NCBI GenBank assembly: GCA_019695185.1
Contig: JAIBAN010000012.1
Coordinates: 1-64,000, forward strand
Reading direction: 5' to 3'
Source: Blastocatellia bacterium
Lineage (GTDB): Bacteria; Acidobacteriota; Blastocatellia; Chloracidobacteriales; Chloracidobacteriaceae
DNA length: 64,000 nt
The position numbers and the translations under genes are program-made. Position 1 is the first letter of the stretch, and each line of letters opens with the position of its first letter. Shown one piece after another: positions 36,400 through 44,089 of this stretch. The notes below the pieces were generated by a model. That model was not told the DNA's origin. It was given only the letters and a program-made list of their open reading frames with translations, and did no database searches.

Positions 36400-36681
36400 A
36401 TGGCATTGACACGTGAGCAGGCAATTGAAAAAGCAGTCGCCGATTTGTCGAAACGGCGGAATGTTGCACCGGGCGACATCACCGTTCTTTCCCAGGATGA
36501 CGCACAGTTTCCCAACGGCGTTCTGGGCGCACCGCTGGACGGCGAAATCTCGATGATGATGATTACCAAAGGCTGGCGGCTGGTTTTGCAGACCAAAAAC
36601 GACGGCGAACGGTTTGAATATCGCGCTAACCCACAACAAGTTCGACTCTTTCAATATCAGGGCTCGAACTTCAAGCTTTAA
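36400..36681 (+). CDS. Small conserved-looking protein, unknown
   Basis: The product has 93 residues starting MALTREQAIEKAVADLSKRRNVAPGDITV. ATG 36400 is chosen because the in-frame extension back to 36121 is the frame-shifted end of the thioredoxin-like gene and reads as low-quality Pro/Asn-rich sequence. The fold may be alpha-beta; the ending KGWRLVLQTKNDGERFEYRANPQQVRLF is reminiscent of small PepSY-like or inhibitor-like proteins, but I cannot assign it. No good Shine-Dalgarno is visible. It precedes a subtilase by about 50 bases, so a protease-inhibitor role is conceivable but unsupported. Confidence 0.6.
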   Translation: MALTREQAIEKAVADLSKRRNVAPGDITVLSQDDAQFPNGVLGAPLDGEISMMMITKGWRLVLQTKNDGERFEYRANPQQVRLFQYQGSNFKL

Positions 36682-36732
36682 CCCTTACTTTTCACAATTT
36701 GATTCCACCCCACCGGGCAGGAGGCATGACCC

Positions 36733-38139
36733 ATGAGACGTTCACCACTTTTTCACATTGTCGCAGGCTTGATGGTGGTCATGGTCGCATTTTGGTCGGG
36801 GATGATTCGACGCTGGGAAATTCAGCGGCGCGCCATTCAAAAAACGGTCTGTCATCGCAGCACCGACGACCAGTTGCAATCGGAAACCACACCCAAGGTT
36901 GCCTACAATCGTCCCGACAGTGAACTTGGCTTTATTGTCAAATTCAAAAGCGGGGCTTCAAAAAGCGCCATTTCGCTCCTGCTGGAACGACTCGGAGCCC
37001 ACGAAATCACCACCTACAAACACCTGCCTGGGTTTTCCTTCGAATCCGTCAGCAGTTCCGAAAGCGTGAACGACATTCTGGCCAAGTACAAAGCCGACCC
37101 GAACGTGGAATTTGTCGAACCGAATTTTGTCTATCACACGGACGACATCTGGCCGAACGACCCTGGTTTTAACGAACAATGGGGCCATTACAACACAGGC
37201 CAGCCGATTAACGGCGGAACAGGCGGCAAGTCGGGGGTTGACATTGGGGCAGTGGCCGCCTGGAACATCACCACCGGCAGCGAAGATGTGGTGGTGGGCG
37301 TGATTGATACGGGCATTGACTATACTCACACGGATTTGGCCGCCAATATGTGGGTCAATGAAAAGGAAATTCCCGACAACGGAATTGACGATGACGGCAA
37401 CGGCGTGGTGGATGATGTTTTCGGCTACAACGCAATTGATGACAGTGGCGACCCGATGGACGACAATCGGCACGGCACTCATTGCGCGGGCATCATCGGT
37501 GCAGTCGGAGACAATGACGAAGGCGTGACCGGCGTCAACTGGAAAGTCAAACTGATGGCGCTCAAGTTCCTTTCGGGCAGCGGCGGCGGTCAATTGAACG
37601 ATGCACTGGAATGCATCAACTACGCTTTGGAAATGAAGGCACGCGGCGTCAACCTCCGCGTTCTGTCCAATAGCTGGGGCGGTGGCGGATATTCGAAAGC
37701 TCTGGAAGAAGCCATCAAAGATGCCAACGAAGCAGGGATTCTCTTCGTCGCGGCAGCCGGCAACGACAATGCCAACAACGACCGCGACCCGCATTATCCG
37801 TCCAACTACGATGTGCCGAATGTGATTTCCGTGGCGGCACTCGACCGCAACGACAAGCTTGCCTCCTTCTCAAACTTTGGCGAAAAAACGGTGCATATCG
37901 CCGCGCCGGGAGTGGATGTCTACAGCACGGTGCTGGATGGCGAATACGAACACCTTTCCGGAACCTCGATGGCAACCCCCTATGTCTCAGGTGTGGCTGC
38001 ATTGGTTCTGGCCAAGGAACCCAAACTGAAAGTCACCAAACTCAAGGAACAGATTCTTGGTTCAGCCGTGCCGGTGGAAGCCTTGAAAGGCAAAACCGCC
38101 ACCGGTGGTCGCCTGAATGCCGAACGGGCCCTGAAGTAA
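36733..38139 (+). CDS. Subtilisin-like serine protease (S8), thermitase/fervidolysin style
   Basis: The product has 468 residues. An N-terminal hydrophobic anchor or signal lies at about 5-24. A propeptide at about 60-135 (GFIVKFKSGASKSAISLLLERLG, ending VEFVEPNFVY) is followed by the S8 domain. The triad is Asp192 (GVIDTGIDYTHTDL), His247 (RHGTHCAG) and Ser412 (SGTSMATPYVSG), with Asn in AAAGNDNANN. The insert NGIDDDGNGVVDDVFGYN is a typical calcium-binding loop of this subgroup. The start has AGGAGG just upstream. It is unlike the subtilase at 1952-3139 in propeptide and calcium loop, so the two are not recent duplicates. Confidence 0.95.
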   Translation: MRRSPLFHIVAGLMVVMVAFWSGMIRRWEIQRRAIQKTVCHRSTDDQLQSETTPKVAYNRPDSELGFIVKFKSGASKSAISLLLERLGAHEITTYKHLPGFSFESVSSSESVNDILAKYKADPNVEFVEPNFVYHTDDIWPNDPGFNEQWGHYNTGQPINGGTGGKSGVDIGAVAAWNITTGSEDVVVGVIDTGIDYTHTDLAANMWVNEKEIPDNGIDDDGNGVVDDVFGYNAIDDSGDPMDDNRHGTHCAGIIGAVGDNDEGVTGVNWKVKLMALKFLSGSGGGQLNDALECINYALEMKARGVNLRVLSNSWGGGGYSKALEEAIKDANEAGILFVAAAGNDNANNDRDPHYPSNYDVPNVISVAALDRNDKLASFSNFGEKTVHIAAPGVDVYSTVLDGEYEHLSGTSMATPYVSGVAALVLAKEPKLKVTKLKEQILGSAVPVEALKGKTATGGRLNAERALK

Positions 38140-38176
38140 GTTGTAAGTTCTGAATTTTGAATTTTGAGTTCTGAAA

Positions 38177-38216
38177 AAAGCCCGAAGTTGAGTGAATCAA
38201 CTTCGGGCTTTTGGCT
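38177..38216. terminator. Bidirectional rho-independent terminator
   Basis: AAGCCCGAAGTTGA (38178-38191) pairs with TCAACTTCGGGCTT (38198-38211), flanked by A-run and T-run on either side, between convergent genes. Heptamer-like GAATTTT copies (38150-38170) lie before it. Confidence 0.85.
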
Positions 38217-38260
38217 TTTCGGAGCAATGGCAAATGGCAAACGGACATTTGCAAATGCTG

Positions 38261-38953
38261 TTAACGTCTTTTCTCATCAGCCAGCAGGTTATGCCGGATG
38301 GTGGCTTCGACTTCGCGGACGTTGGGAATTCCGACAAAACCGACTTTTTCCGTTTGATTGTTTTGGGTCCGTAATTCGTCGAAAAAGAGAGAACCGCTGC
38401 CGTCGCTTACCTGTTCCCGGTCAAGCCGTTTGATTTGGTCCGCCGTGTAGGAAACAACTGTTTGTTTTTTTCCTGTACCCAAAATCATCAGCCGTTGGCT
38501 GGTCACCGCGTAGCAAGTATTTTGTGAGAACCACCACTCCTTGCCAAATAAGCCAAGGAGCCCCACCACTAATAAACTCATTGGTATAAGCAGAAAATAG
38601 TTAAATTCTCCCCTAAACCCAAAAGGAACCAAAAACATAAAAAACAAAAGAGGCACCATAACAATTAGAACTTGCCAAGAGGGTTTTATTTTGTGCAGAG
38701 CAAATTTGAAATTATGAGGTGTCCCTACCCACAGCAACCGCTCATGGGGGTCTAACTCACTGGCAATTGTGCGCCGGAAACGTTCGGGAACAGGTGCGCT
38801 TTGCGGGTCAATTCGAAATGGAGCCAATGTTTCGGCCACCGGTTGGCAACGGCGGCAGATACCTGTTTGTGGGTCGAAAAGGTCAGCCTGATGACAGATT
38901 TCGCAGCGTTCAGGCACGCCTTGATGGCGGATGACAAGTGCTGGTTCAGCCAT
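38261..38953 (-). CDS. Zinc-ribbon plus bacterial-PH-like membrane protein
   Basis: The product has 230 residues from the ATG whose complement is at 38951-38953, preceded by GGAGG; the longer frame runs through the upstream paralogue's end. An N-terminal zinc-ribbon-like CEICHQ...GICRRC lies at about 18-37. Two membrane helices (VLIVMVPLLFFMFLVPFG and FLLIPMSLLVVGLLGLF) lie at about 95-145. A C-terminal PH-like domain has YAVTSQRLMILGTG...VSYTADQIKRLDR. The family is membrane-associated with unknown function. It is 28 bases after a paralogous gene and surely cotranscribed with it. Local A/T-rich codon use in the helix region differs from its surroundings. Confidence 0.82.
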   Translation of the reverse strand: MAEPALVIRHQGVPERCEICHQADLFDPQTGICRRCQPVAETLAPFRIDPQSAPVPERFRRTIASELDPHERLLWVGTPHNFKFALHKIKPSWQVLIVMVPLLFFMFLVPFGFRGEFNYFLLIPMSLLVVGLLGLFGKEWWFSQNTCYAVTSQRLMILGTGKKQTVVSYTADQIKRLDREQVSDGSGSLFFDELRTQNNQTEKVGFVGIPNVREVEATIRHNLLADEKRR

Positions 38954-38981
38954 AACACCTCCAGGGTTTCCGGAAAGAACA

Positions 38982-39602
38982 TTATTGTTTAGAAGCCAAA
39001 ATATGGTCACGGATGAGATTTTCGACCATGAGCACGTCCTTGATGCCATACATCCCGACTTTTGGTTTACGCGTGCTGCTGTCGGTTGGGCGGTCATCTT
39101 TTTCCGCGAAATAAAGATTGCCGGAACCGTCTTCCTTTTCACTTCGGGAAAGCCCCACGATTTGCTCACGGGTGTAAGAGGTGACGTTGAGTTGCCAGCC
39201 CTTTTCAAAAATAATGATGCGTTGACTGGTCACCGCATACAGCGTCTTGAGCGCCTTGCGCCAAGCCCACAACGGACTGGTCAGCATTCCCAGCCCAATC
39301 AAAATAAAAGGAATTCCCCAGAGCGGAAACAAGAGGTGCACCCAGCCGCGCGACAGGTCCGGAATCCGGAATCCGGCTGCCCCGGCAGTCCAAAACAAGG
39401 CGAACCCGGTCCAGGGAATGCCAAACAAGACCAGCGGAATGGTTGGCAGCAGGTGGGCTAGCGGAGCGGCGTTCCCGACCCACAAAAGCTGCTCGCCAGG
39501 GCGCATTTCGCGGGCCACAGCAGAGCGAAGCTGGTCCGGTATGCGAAAATCACGATGGGGGTCAAGCGCGGTCAGGTAAGGGTTTACAGGCGTCCAGGAC
39601 AT
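38982..39602 (-). CDS. Bacterial-PH-like two-helix membrane protein
   Basis: The product has 206 residues. It shares the core of the gene downstream: R..AREMRPGEQLLWVG, two membrane helices at about 50-75 and 90-112, then LYAVTSQRIIIFEKGWQLNVTSYTREQIVGLSRSEK.DGSGNLYF. It lacks the N-terminal zinc ribbon. The pair likely arose by duplication and may form a membrane complex; function is unknown. The spacer upstream (39603-39721) is shared divergently with coaD. Confidence 0.82.
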   Translation of the reverse strand: MSWTPVNPYLTALDPHRDFRIPDQLRSAVAREMRPGEQLLWVGNAAPLAHLLPTIPLVLFGIPWTGFALFWTAGAAGFRIPDLSRGWVHLLFPLWGIPFILIGLGMLTSPLWAWRKALKTLYAVTSQRIIIFEKGWQLNVTSYTREQIVGLSRSEKEDGSGNLYFAEKDDRPTDSSTRKPKVGMYGIKDVLMVENLIRDHILASKQ

Positions 39603-39721
39603 ATTCCGACTCCTTTGCGGTTGGTAAAGTAGTTGGTGGAGCTTGCCCCACTATGCTAGCATCGCGGGCCTCGCCTGAAGGATAGAAACACACCATTTCA
39701 TTTTTGTTACGAGGTTTGATT

Positions 39722-40201
39722 GTGACACGCGCAGTCTTTCCAGGTTCGTTTGATCCTTTAACCAATGGTCATCTCGACATTATTCAACGGTCCTGCCGGT
39801 TATTTGACGAAATGATTGTGGCGATTTTAGTCAATCCGGAAAAAAATCCGCTCTTTTCAGTGGAAGAACGGCTGGAGATGATCCGTGAGGTCGTTGCCCC
39901 GTTTTCCAATGTTCGGGTGGACCAATTCAACGGATTGCTGGTCAATTATGCCGCTGCGCAACGGGCCGACTGCATCGTGCGTGGCATTCGGGCAGTGGCC
40001 GATTACGAATATGAACTCCAAATGGCCTTGATGAACCGCCGGATGCAGCCCGACGTGGAAACCCTGTTTCTGATGTCGGCTGACACCTACAGCTATGTCA
40101 GCTCCCGGCTGGTCAAGGAAGTTTTTATGCTTGGCCGCGATGTCACCGGATTGGTGCCTCCGACAATTGAAGTGCGGATGCGGCAGAAACTGCAAAGATA
40201 G
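39722..40201 (+). CDS. coaD: Phosphopantetheine adenylyltransferase
   Basis: The product has 159 residues from GTG 39722, the standard CoaD length; the open frame six codons longer starts with TTG and lacks a Shine-Dalgarno, whereas GAGG precedes the GTG. The nucleotidyltransferase signature AVFPGSFDPLTNGHLDII, NPEKNPLFSVEERLEMI, CIVRGIRAVADYEYELQMA and the SSRLVKEV variant of the second signature are present. It transfers AMP to 4'-phosphopantetheine, the fourth step from pantothenate to CoA. A TATGCT -10-like box lies at about 39652-39657 without a clear -35. Confidence 0.96.
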   Translation: MTRAVFPGSFDPLTNGHLDIIQRSCRLFDEMIVAILVNPEKNPLFSVEERLEMIREVVAPFSNVRVDQFNGLLVNYAAAQRADCIVRGIRAVADYEYELQMALMNRRMQPDVETLFLMSADTYSYVSSRLVKEVFMLGRDVTGLVPPTIEVRMRQKLQR

Positions 40202-40202
40202 C

Positions 40203-40350
40203 GTTCAGGGTTCAGGGTTCAGGGTTCAGGGTTTTCAAGTTTTGAGAAATCAGTAGGTGTCGGGCAGTCAATCAAGCCTTTCTCAATTCCAGAGTTCTCA
40301 ATTCTCAATTATAAAAACCCTGAACCCTGAACCCTGAACCCTGAACCCTT
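40203..40350. repeat. Inverted heptamer element, CAGGGTT family
   Basis: The left arm (40203-40234) has four TTCAGGG units, one base after the coaD stop. The core is about 79 bp. The right arm (40314-40350) has four to five AACCCTG units running straight into the GAAAGGAA Shine-Dalgarno of the next gene. Confidence 0.9.
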
Positions 40351-40362
40351 GAAAGGAACGTT

Positions 40363-41556
40363 ATGTCAGTCACTTTTTCACGCGCCGAGCGCGTTGATGC
40401 AATGCAATCCTCGTCAACCATGGCTGCCACACAAGCCGCTGCCCGGCTGCGTGCGGCTGGACACGATGTGGTTGATTTGGGAGCCGGAGAACCTGATTTC
40501 ACAACTCCGGAAAATATCCGCGAAGCTGCCAAGCGGGCGCTCGACAGCGGCAAGACCAAATACACCCCGGCAGCCGGAACCGCAGAACTGAAGAACGCCA
40601 TCATCGGCTATATCGAACGGGAAACCGGGACCAAGTATGAGCCTTCACAGGTCATCGTCTCGGCTGGGGGCAAGCAGGTGCTCTTCAACGGAATTACGAC
40701 ACTCATCAATCCCGCCGACGAAGTGATTATCCCGGCCCCGTACTGGGTCACCTTTCCGGAGATTGTCACTTTTTGTGGCGGGAAATCGGTTTTTGTGGAT
40801 ACCGAAAGCAATGGATTTCAATTGACGGCCAAAATGGTGGCGGATGCCGTCACCCCTAAAACCAAGCTGATTATCGTCAATTCGCCCAGCAATCCGTCAG
40901 GCCGTATCATGGCCCCGGAAGAATTCCGGGCCGTGGCCGAACTGGTGGCCGAACGCGGTTTGTGGATGATTTCGGACGAATGCTATTACCGGTTTACCTA
41001 CCCGCCCTACCAACCGTTGAGTGCCGCCAGTTTACCGGCTGAATTGCGTGAACGGGTTTTGATTTCAGGATCGTTCTCGAAAACCTATGCCATGACCGGC
41101 TGGCGCATCGGCTATGCCCTGGCACATCGTGACTGGGTGACGGAAATGTCAAAGGTGCAAAGTCATTCGACCTCCAATCCGACTTCGTTTGCCCAATGGG
41201 GCGCAGTGGAAGCTGCCCAGGGAGACCAGTCCTCCATTGATGGAATGCTGGCCGAGTACCAGAAACGCCGCGACTGGCTGATTCCAGCCCTGAATGAAAT
41301 TCCGGGAGTTTCCTGCGCCATGCCGGAAGGTGCATTTTATGCCTTCCCTTCCATCAAAGGCGTGCTGGCCAAAGCTTCGGTCAAAACGGATTCCGAATTT
41401 TCAGACCTCTTGCTCAATGAAGCCCATGTGGTGGTCACCCCAGGCTCAGCCTTTGGCATGCCGGGGTATTTGCGGATTTCCTACGCCAATTCACTGGAAG
41501 CCATCCAACGGGGGGTAGACCGGATGCGGCAGGTGATTGAAAAGGTGACTCGTTAG
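40363..41556 (+). CDS. aspC: Aspartate aminotransferase, class Ib type
   Basis: The product has 397 residues. The PLP Lys is 240 in SGSFSKTYAMTGWRIGY, the phosphate Arg is 248, Asn177 is in NSPSNPSG and Asp205/Tyr208 in SDECYY. The N-terminus (AGEPDFTTPENIREAAKRAL, TKYTPAAGTAELK) is the hallmark of subgroup Ib AspATs, some of which also accept prephenate. It interconverts aspartate and oxaloacetate with glutamate. The start is set by GAAAGGAA. The TAG stop is part of the following TTTTGAG array. Confidence 0.92.
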   Translation: MSVTFSRAERVDAMQSSSTMAATQAAARLRAAGHDVVDLGAGEPDFTTPENIREAAKRALDSGKTKYTPAAGTAELKNAIIGYIERETGTKYEPSQVIVSAGGKQVLFNGITTLINPADEVIIPAPYWVTFPEIVTFCGGKSVFVDTESNGFQLTAKMVADAVTPKTKLIIVNSPSNPSGRIMAPEEFRAVAELVAERGLWMISDECYYRFTYPPYQPLSAASLPAELRERVLISGSFSKTYAMTGWRIGYALAHRDWVTEMSKVQSHSTSNPTSFAQWGAVEAAQGDQSSIDGMLAEYQKRRDWLIPALNEIPGVSCAMPEGAFYAFPSIKGVLAKASVKTDSEFSDLLLNEAHVVVTPGSAFGMPGYLRISYANSLEAIQRGVDRMRQVIEKVTR

Positions 41557-41661
41557 AGTTTTGAGTTTTGAGTCTTGAGTTTTGAGTTTTGAGTTTTTGT
41601 CACTAGTAAACTTCAGACGGGTGCCGCCACTCAAAATTCAAAATTCATCACTTCAAACTTC
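41556..41661. repeat. Inverted heptamer element, TTTTGAG family
   Basis: The left arm (41556-41598) has five to six TTTTGAG units beginning at the stop codon. The core is about 30 bp. The right arm (41629-41661) has CTCAAAA-like and TTCAAAATTC units, inverted and degenerate. Confidence 0.85.
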
Positions 41662-41663
41662 AC

Positions 41664-41765
41664 AAAAAAAAGCCCGCCTCTTGGGGGAGAGACGGACCTG
41701 CCATGCGCTTGGGGCGCCAGTGAGTGAGACATCGGGTCGTTTTCTCAGGCCGGGCACGCCAAATT
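41664..41765 (-). ncRNA. Candidate small RNA ending in a strong terminator
   Basis: Read on the minus strand, GTCCGTCTCT pairs with AGAGGCGGGC over ten base pairs (two or three G-U) around a CCCCCA loop and is followed by eight T residues (41664-41671). About 95 bases upstream a GATAAT box lies near 41774-41779. The RNA would start GGCGTGCCCGGCC and contain GGCGCCCCAAGCGC. No protein-coding frame fits and no known family (6S, SRP, tmRNA) matches. It could instead be the distant terminator of the 609-aa gene 480 bases upstream. The remainder up to 42147 holds no supported gene. Confidence 0.5.
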
Positions 41766-42147
41766 TCTTATTATCGAGGATGAGCCCGGTTTAGTTTGGA
41801 CAAGAAAACGAAAAAATGATTGCCGGCAACGGGTTCAGCCTCAGGAGTGTTCCGGAAAGCTCAGACAGGCGACAAAACCGCTCAACGCAAAAAGTCACAG
41901 AAGTGTCATTAAGGAGAGAGCAGGCTGCCCGTGCCAGCAAGTTTATCAAAATGAAAAAAACGTTGTACTGCCATCAATCCATTGTCTTGGGAAACTTCAC
42001 CCTAGCGTACTTGCTCGGCTCTGAAAAGCGGTTGGAAGCAGTTTTCCCCGCCTGCATTTTATTGCTTGACCAACGATTGAAAACAAAGAGGTTGCACAGC
42101 AAACTCCGCCGGTTTTGAGCTTACTTCCGTCAGTTTTGAGTTGCGTT

Positions 42148-43977
42148 TCAGGCTTTGTGTTTTTGATTTTTTTCAGCCGTCCAGGCAAGTTTGGCAATTA
42201 CCTTGGCAGCTTCCTCTTTCGGACGAATGTCAAGCTGCTGGCTATGCAGCCAGACATCCTGCCAACCCTGACGAGAGTCGGTGACCTTGGTTCGTTCCAG
42301 GTACGAACCGATCACACCGGCACCTTTCAATTTTTTGATGGCGGCATTCCAATATTCACGAGCCCGGCCCGGTTTGTCACTCCGGAGAATGGCTTCCACC
42401 CACGGCTCAGAACGAAACAGACTGAGCAGTTCCATCCGGGTAAAGGGTTCAAATTCAACTGAAACAGAACGCGGTGCCGTTATGGTGGCGGCCTCTCCGG
42501 TTGGGCGGATAACGGCTTGGGCAGCTCGTTCGCGCCACAATTGATTGAGGGCCAGGCCAATACTTTGAGCCCAGGAGCCACTGGGCTTGCCGGAAGCAAT
42601 TCCGGCAATTTTCTGAATGTCGCCAAAGTGTTGCAACACGCTGGAGTTGCCGCGAAACCGTTCCAGCCAGGGTCCGGCCACCCAGGTGACCTCAATCGGA
42701 ATCCGGCTTTGGTCGCCGATACCAAACCGTCTTCCCACAATTTTGATGAGTGCATCCTCCGAAGTCAGGTCCACTGCCTGGCGGGTTTTCGGATCCAGGT
42801 ATTTACCCGGTCGTTTTCCCCAGACGGTCATGGTGTCAAACGCCTGCAACCATTCCCACAGTTTGCCGCGCATCAAGCGCCGTTCTTCCGTGCTGCGCGG
42901 GGTCCAGCCAATGGCTTTGATTAAATCATCAAGTAACAGCCCTTCCCGCTCGTGCTGGAGTACCCATCCAATCGCCACGTTCAACAGCAGCACGGTTGAC
43001 AGATTAAACCCTTGAATCCGGGTGACCAGTTGGTCATACGTGGCATGAAAATCCGGGTTTGCCGCCGGTGAAAACCGAACCTGAAGCGGTTTATCCTCAA
43101 TCCGGTGGGCCAGAGCGCCCTCCGGCTGAATCTGTTTCCACCGTTTGAGAAACGGGCCGTCGGCAATCGCAATCGCCAGATTCCGGGCTTCCATAAAGGT
43201 AAATTGCGGCAAATGACGGGGAAACGAAGCCCGCCGATGCGGGTTGATGACAATTTCATCAAGTCCAGCACGCAATTCGTCCAACGATTCAACGCTGCCC
43301 AGATGCAATTCCAAAATGGCGTTGGTGGTTAATTTGTGTGCGTAGGCAAAAACAAAATCAATGGCGCGGGATTTTAGTTCAATCCGTTTCGGACGGTCCT
43401 CCACGGTGTATTGCTGGACCAGCAGACGCCATTTTTCCAACGGCAGTGTAGCGGCAAAAACCGGGTCAAAATCTTCCTCGACCAACCGTCGGACCCAGGC
43501 CAGGATTTGCCGTTCCAGCCACTGTAAAAAATTGGGCTCCAGGCACCGGCTGACAGCTTCGATGGTGGTTATCAATTGCTGGCGGACTGGACTCCCTTGC
43601 TCTGCCAGCAAAGCCCGCCAGACGGCGATGCGTTTCTGAAGAAAGGCCAGCGACTCGGTTTCAAAGCGAAAGTGAACCTGTTGTTCCCATTCCGTCAGGT
43701 ATGTGGCAACCCAGGGAATCCGCAGGTGCTCGGCTTGGACGCGGGCCCATTGAACCCGAAGACAAGCGTCGTCCAACAGTTTCTGAATCTGATTGCCGTC
43801 GCCGCCAGTTGCTTCCAGTTCACTATCCAGCAGAACGATGGTATCCGCCGGACGGTCACTCCCAACAGCCCCTGTCGTATAGAGAAAGTATCGTGCCGGG
43901 TCAATCACATGGCCCAACTCATAGACTTCCGTCAAAACTTCCACCAAAATGTCGTTTGTTTGATAATGCGTTCGCAT
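42148..43977 (-). CDS. Uncharacterised 609-residue cytoplasmic protein
   Basis: The start is placed at the ATG whose complement is 43975-43977 (MRTHYQTNDILVEVLTEVYELGHVIDP). The longer frame to 44220 would overlap the divergent M20 gene head-on and reads as its antisense. The product is soluble, rich in Trp and Arg/Glu, without signal peptide, membrane helix or known catalytic motif. Its C-terminal third (SIGLALNQLWRERAA, MELLSLFRSEPWVEAIL, YWNAAIKKLKGAGVIGSYLE) could be winged-helix-like, vaguely recalling replication-initiator or transcription-factor folds. I do not recognise the family and assign no function. It is divergent from the peptidase gene with about 110 bases between starts. Confidence 0.75.
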   Translation of the reverse strand: MRTHYQTNDILVEVLTEVYELGHVIDPARYFLYTTGAVGSDRPADTIVLLDSELEATGGDGNQIQKLLDDACLRVQWARVQAEHLRIPWVATYLTEWEQQVHFRFETESLAFLQKRIAVWRALLAEQGSPVRQQLITTIEAVSRCLEPNFLQWLERQILAWVRRLVEEDFDPVFAATLPLEKWRLLVQQYTVEDRPKRIELKSRAIDFVFAYAHKLTTNAILELHLGSVESLDELRAGLDEIVINPHRRASFPRHLPQFTFMEARNLAIAIADGPFLKRWKQIQPEGALAHRIEDKPLQVRFSPAANPDFHATYDQLVTRIQGFNLSTVLLLNVAIGWVLQHEREGLLLDDLIKAIGWTPRSTEERRLMRGKLWEWLQAFDTMTVWGKRPGKYLDPKTRQAVDLTSEDALIKIVGRRFGIGDQSRIPIEVTWVAGPWLERFRGNSSVLQHFGDIQKIAGIASGKPSGSWAQSIGLALNQLWRERAAQAVIRPTGEAATITAPRSVSVEFEPFTRMELLSLFRSEPWVEAILRSDKPGRAREYWNAAIKKLKGAGVIGSYLERTKVTDSRQGWQDVWLHSQQLDIRPKEEAAKVIAKLAWTAEKNQKHKA

Positions 43978-44089
43978 CACAATTGACACCGCCGCCAAAA
44001 TAACCGCAGGACAGGTCCCACCTGGAATCGTTGCAGCAGTGTCGCAAAAATCCGTTGGTTTTTCCATCGTGCCGCTTGAGAAAACGACT

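Noticed and set aside
41664-41765. Identification of the RNA candidate as 6S, SRP or tmRNA
   Set aside because: Key consensus parts (SRP GGUCAGG..GGAAGG..AGCA, the tmRNA tag or tRNA-like ends, the 6S bubble) are absent.
41816-42118. Plus-strand 100-residue open frame in the large spacer
   Set aside because: There is no Shine-Dalgarno, codon pattern, domain or membrane logic; it looks like chance.
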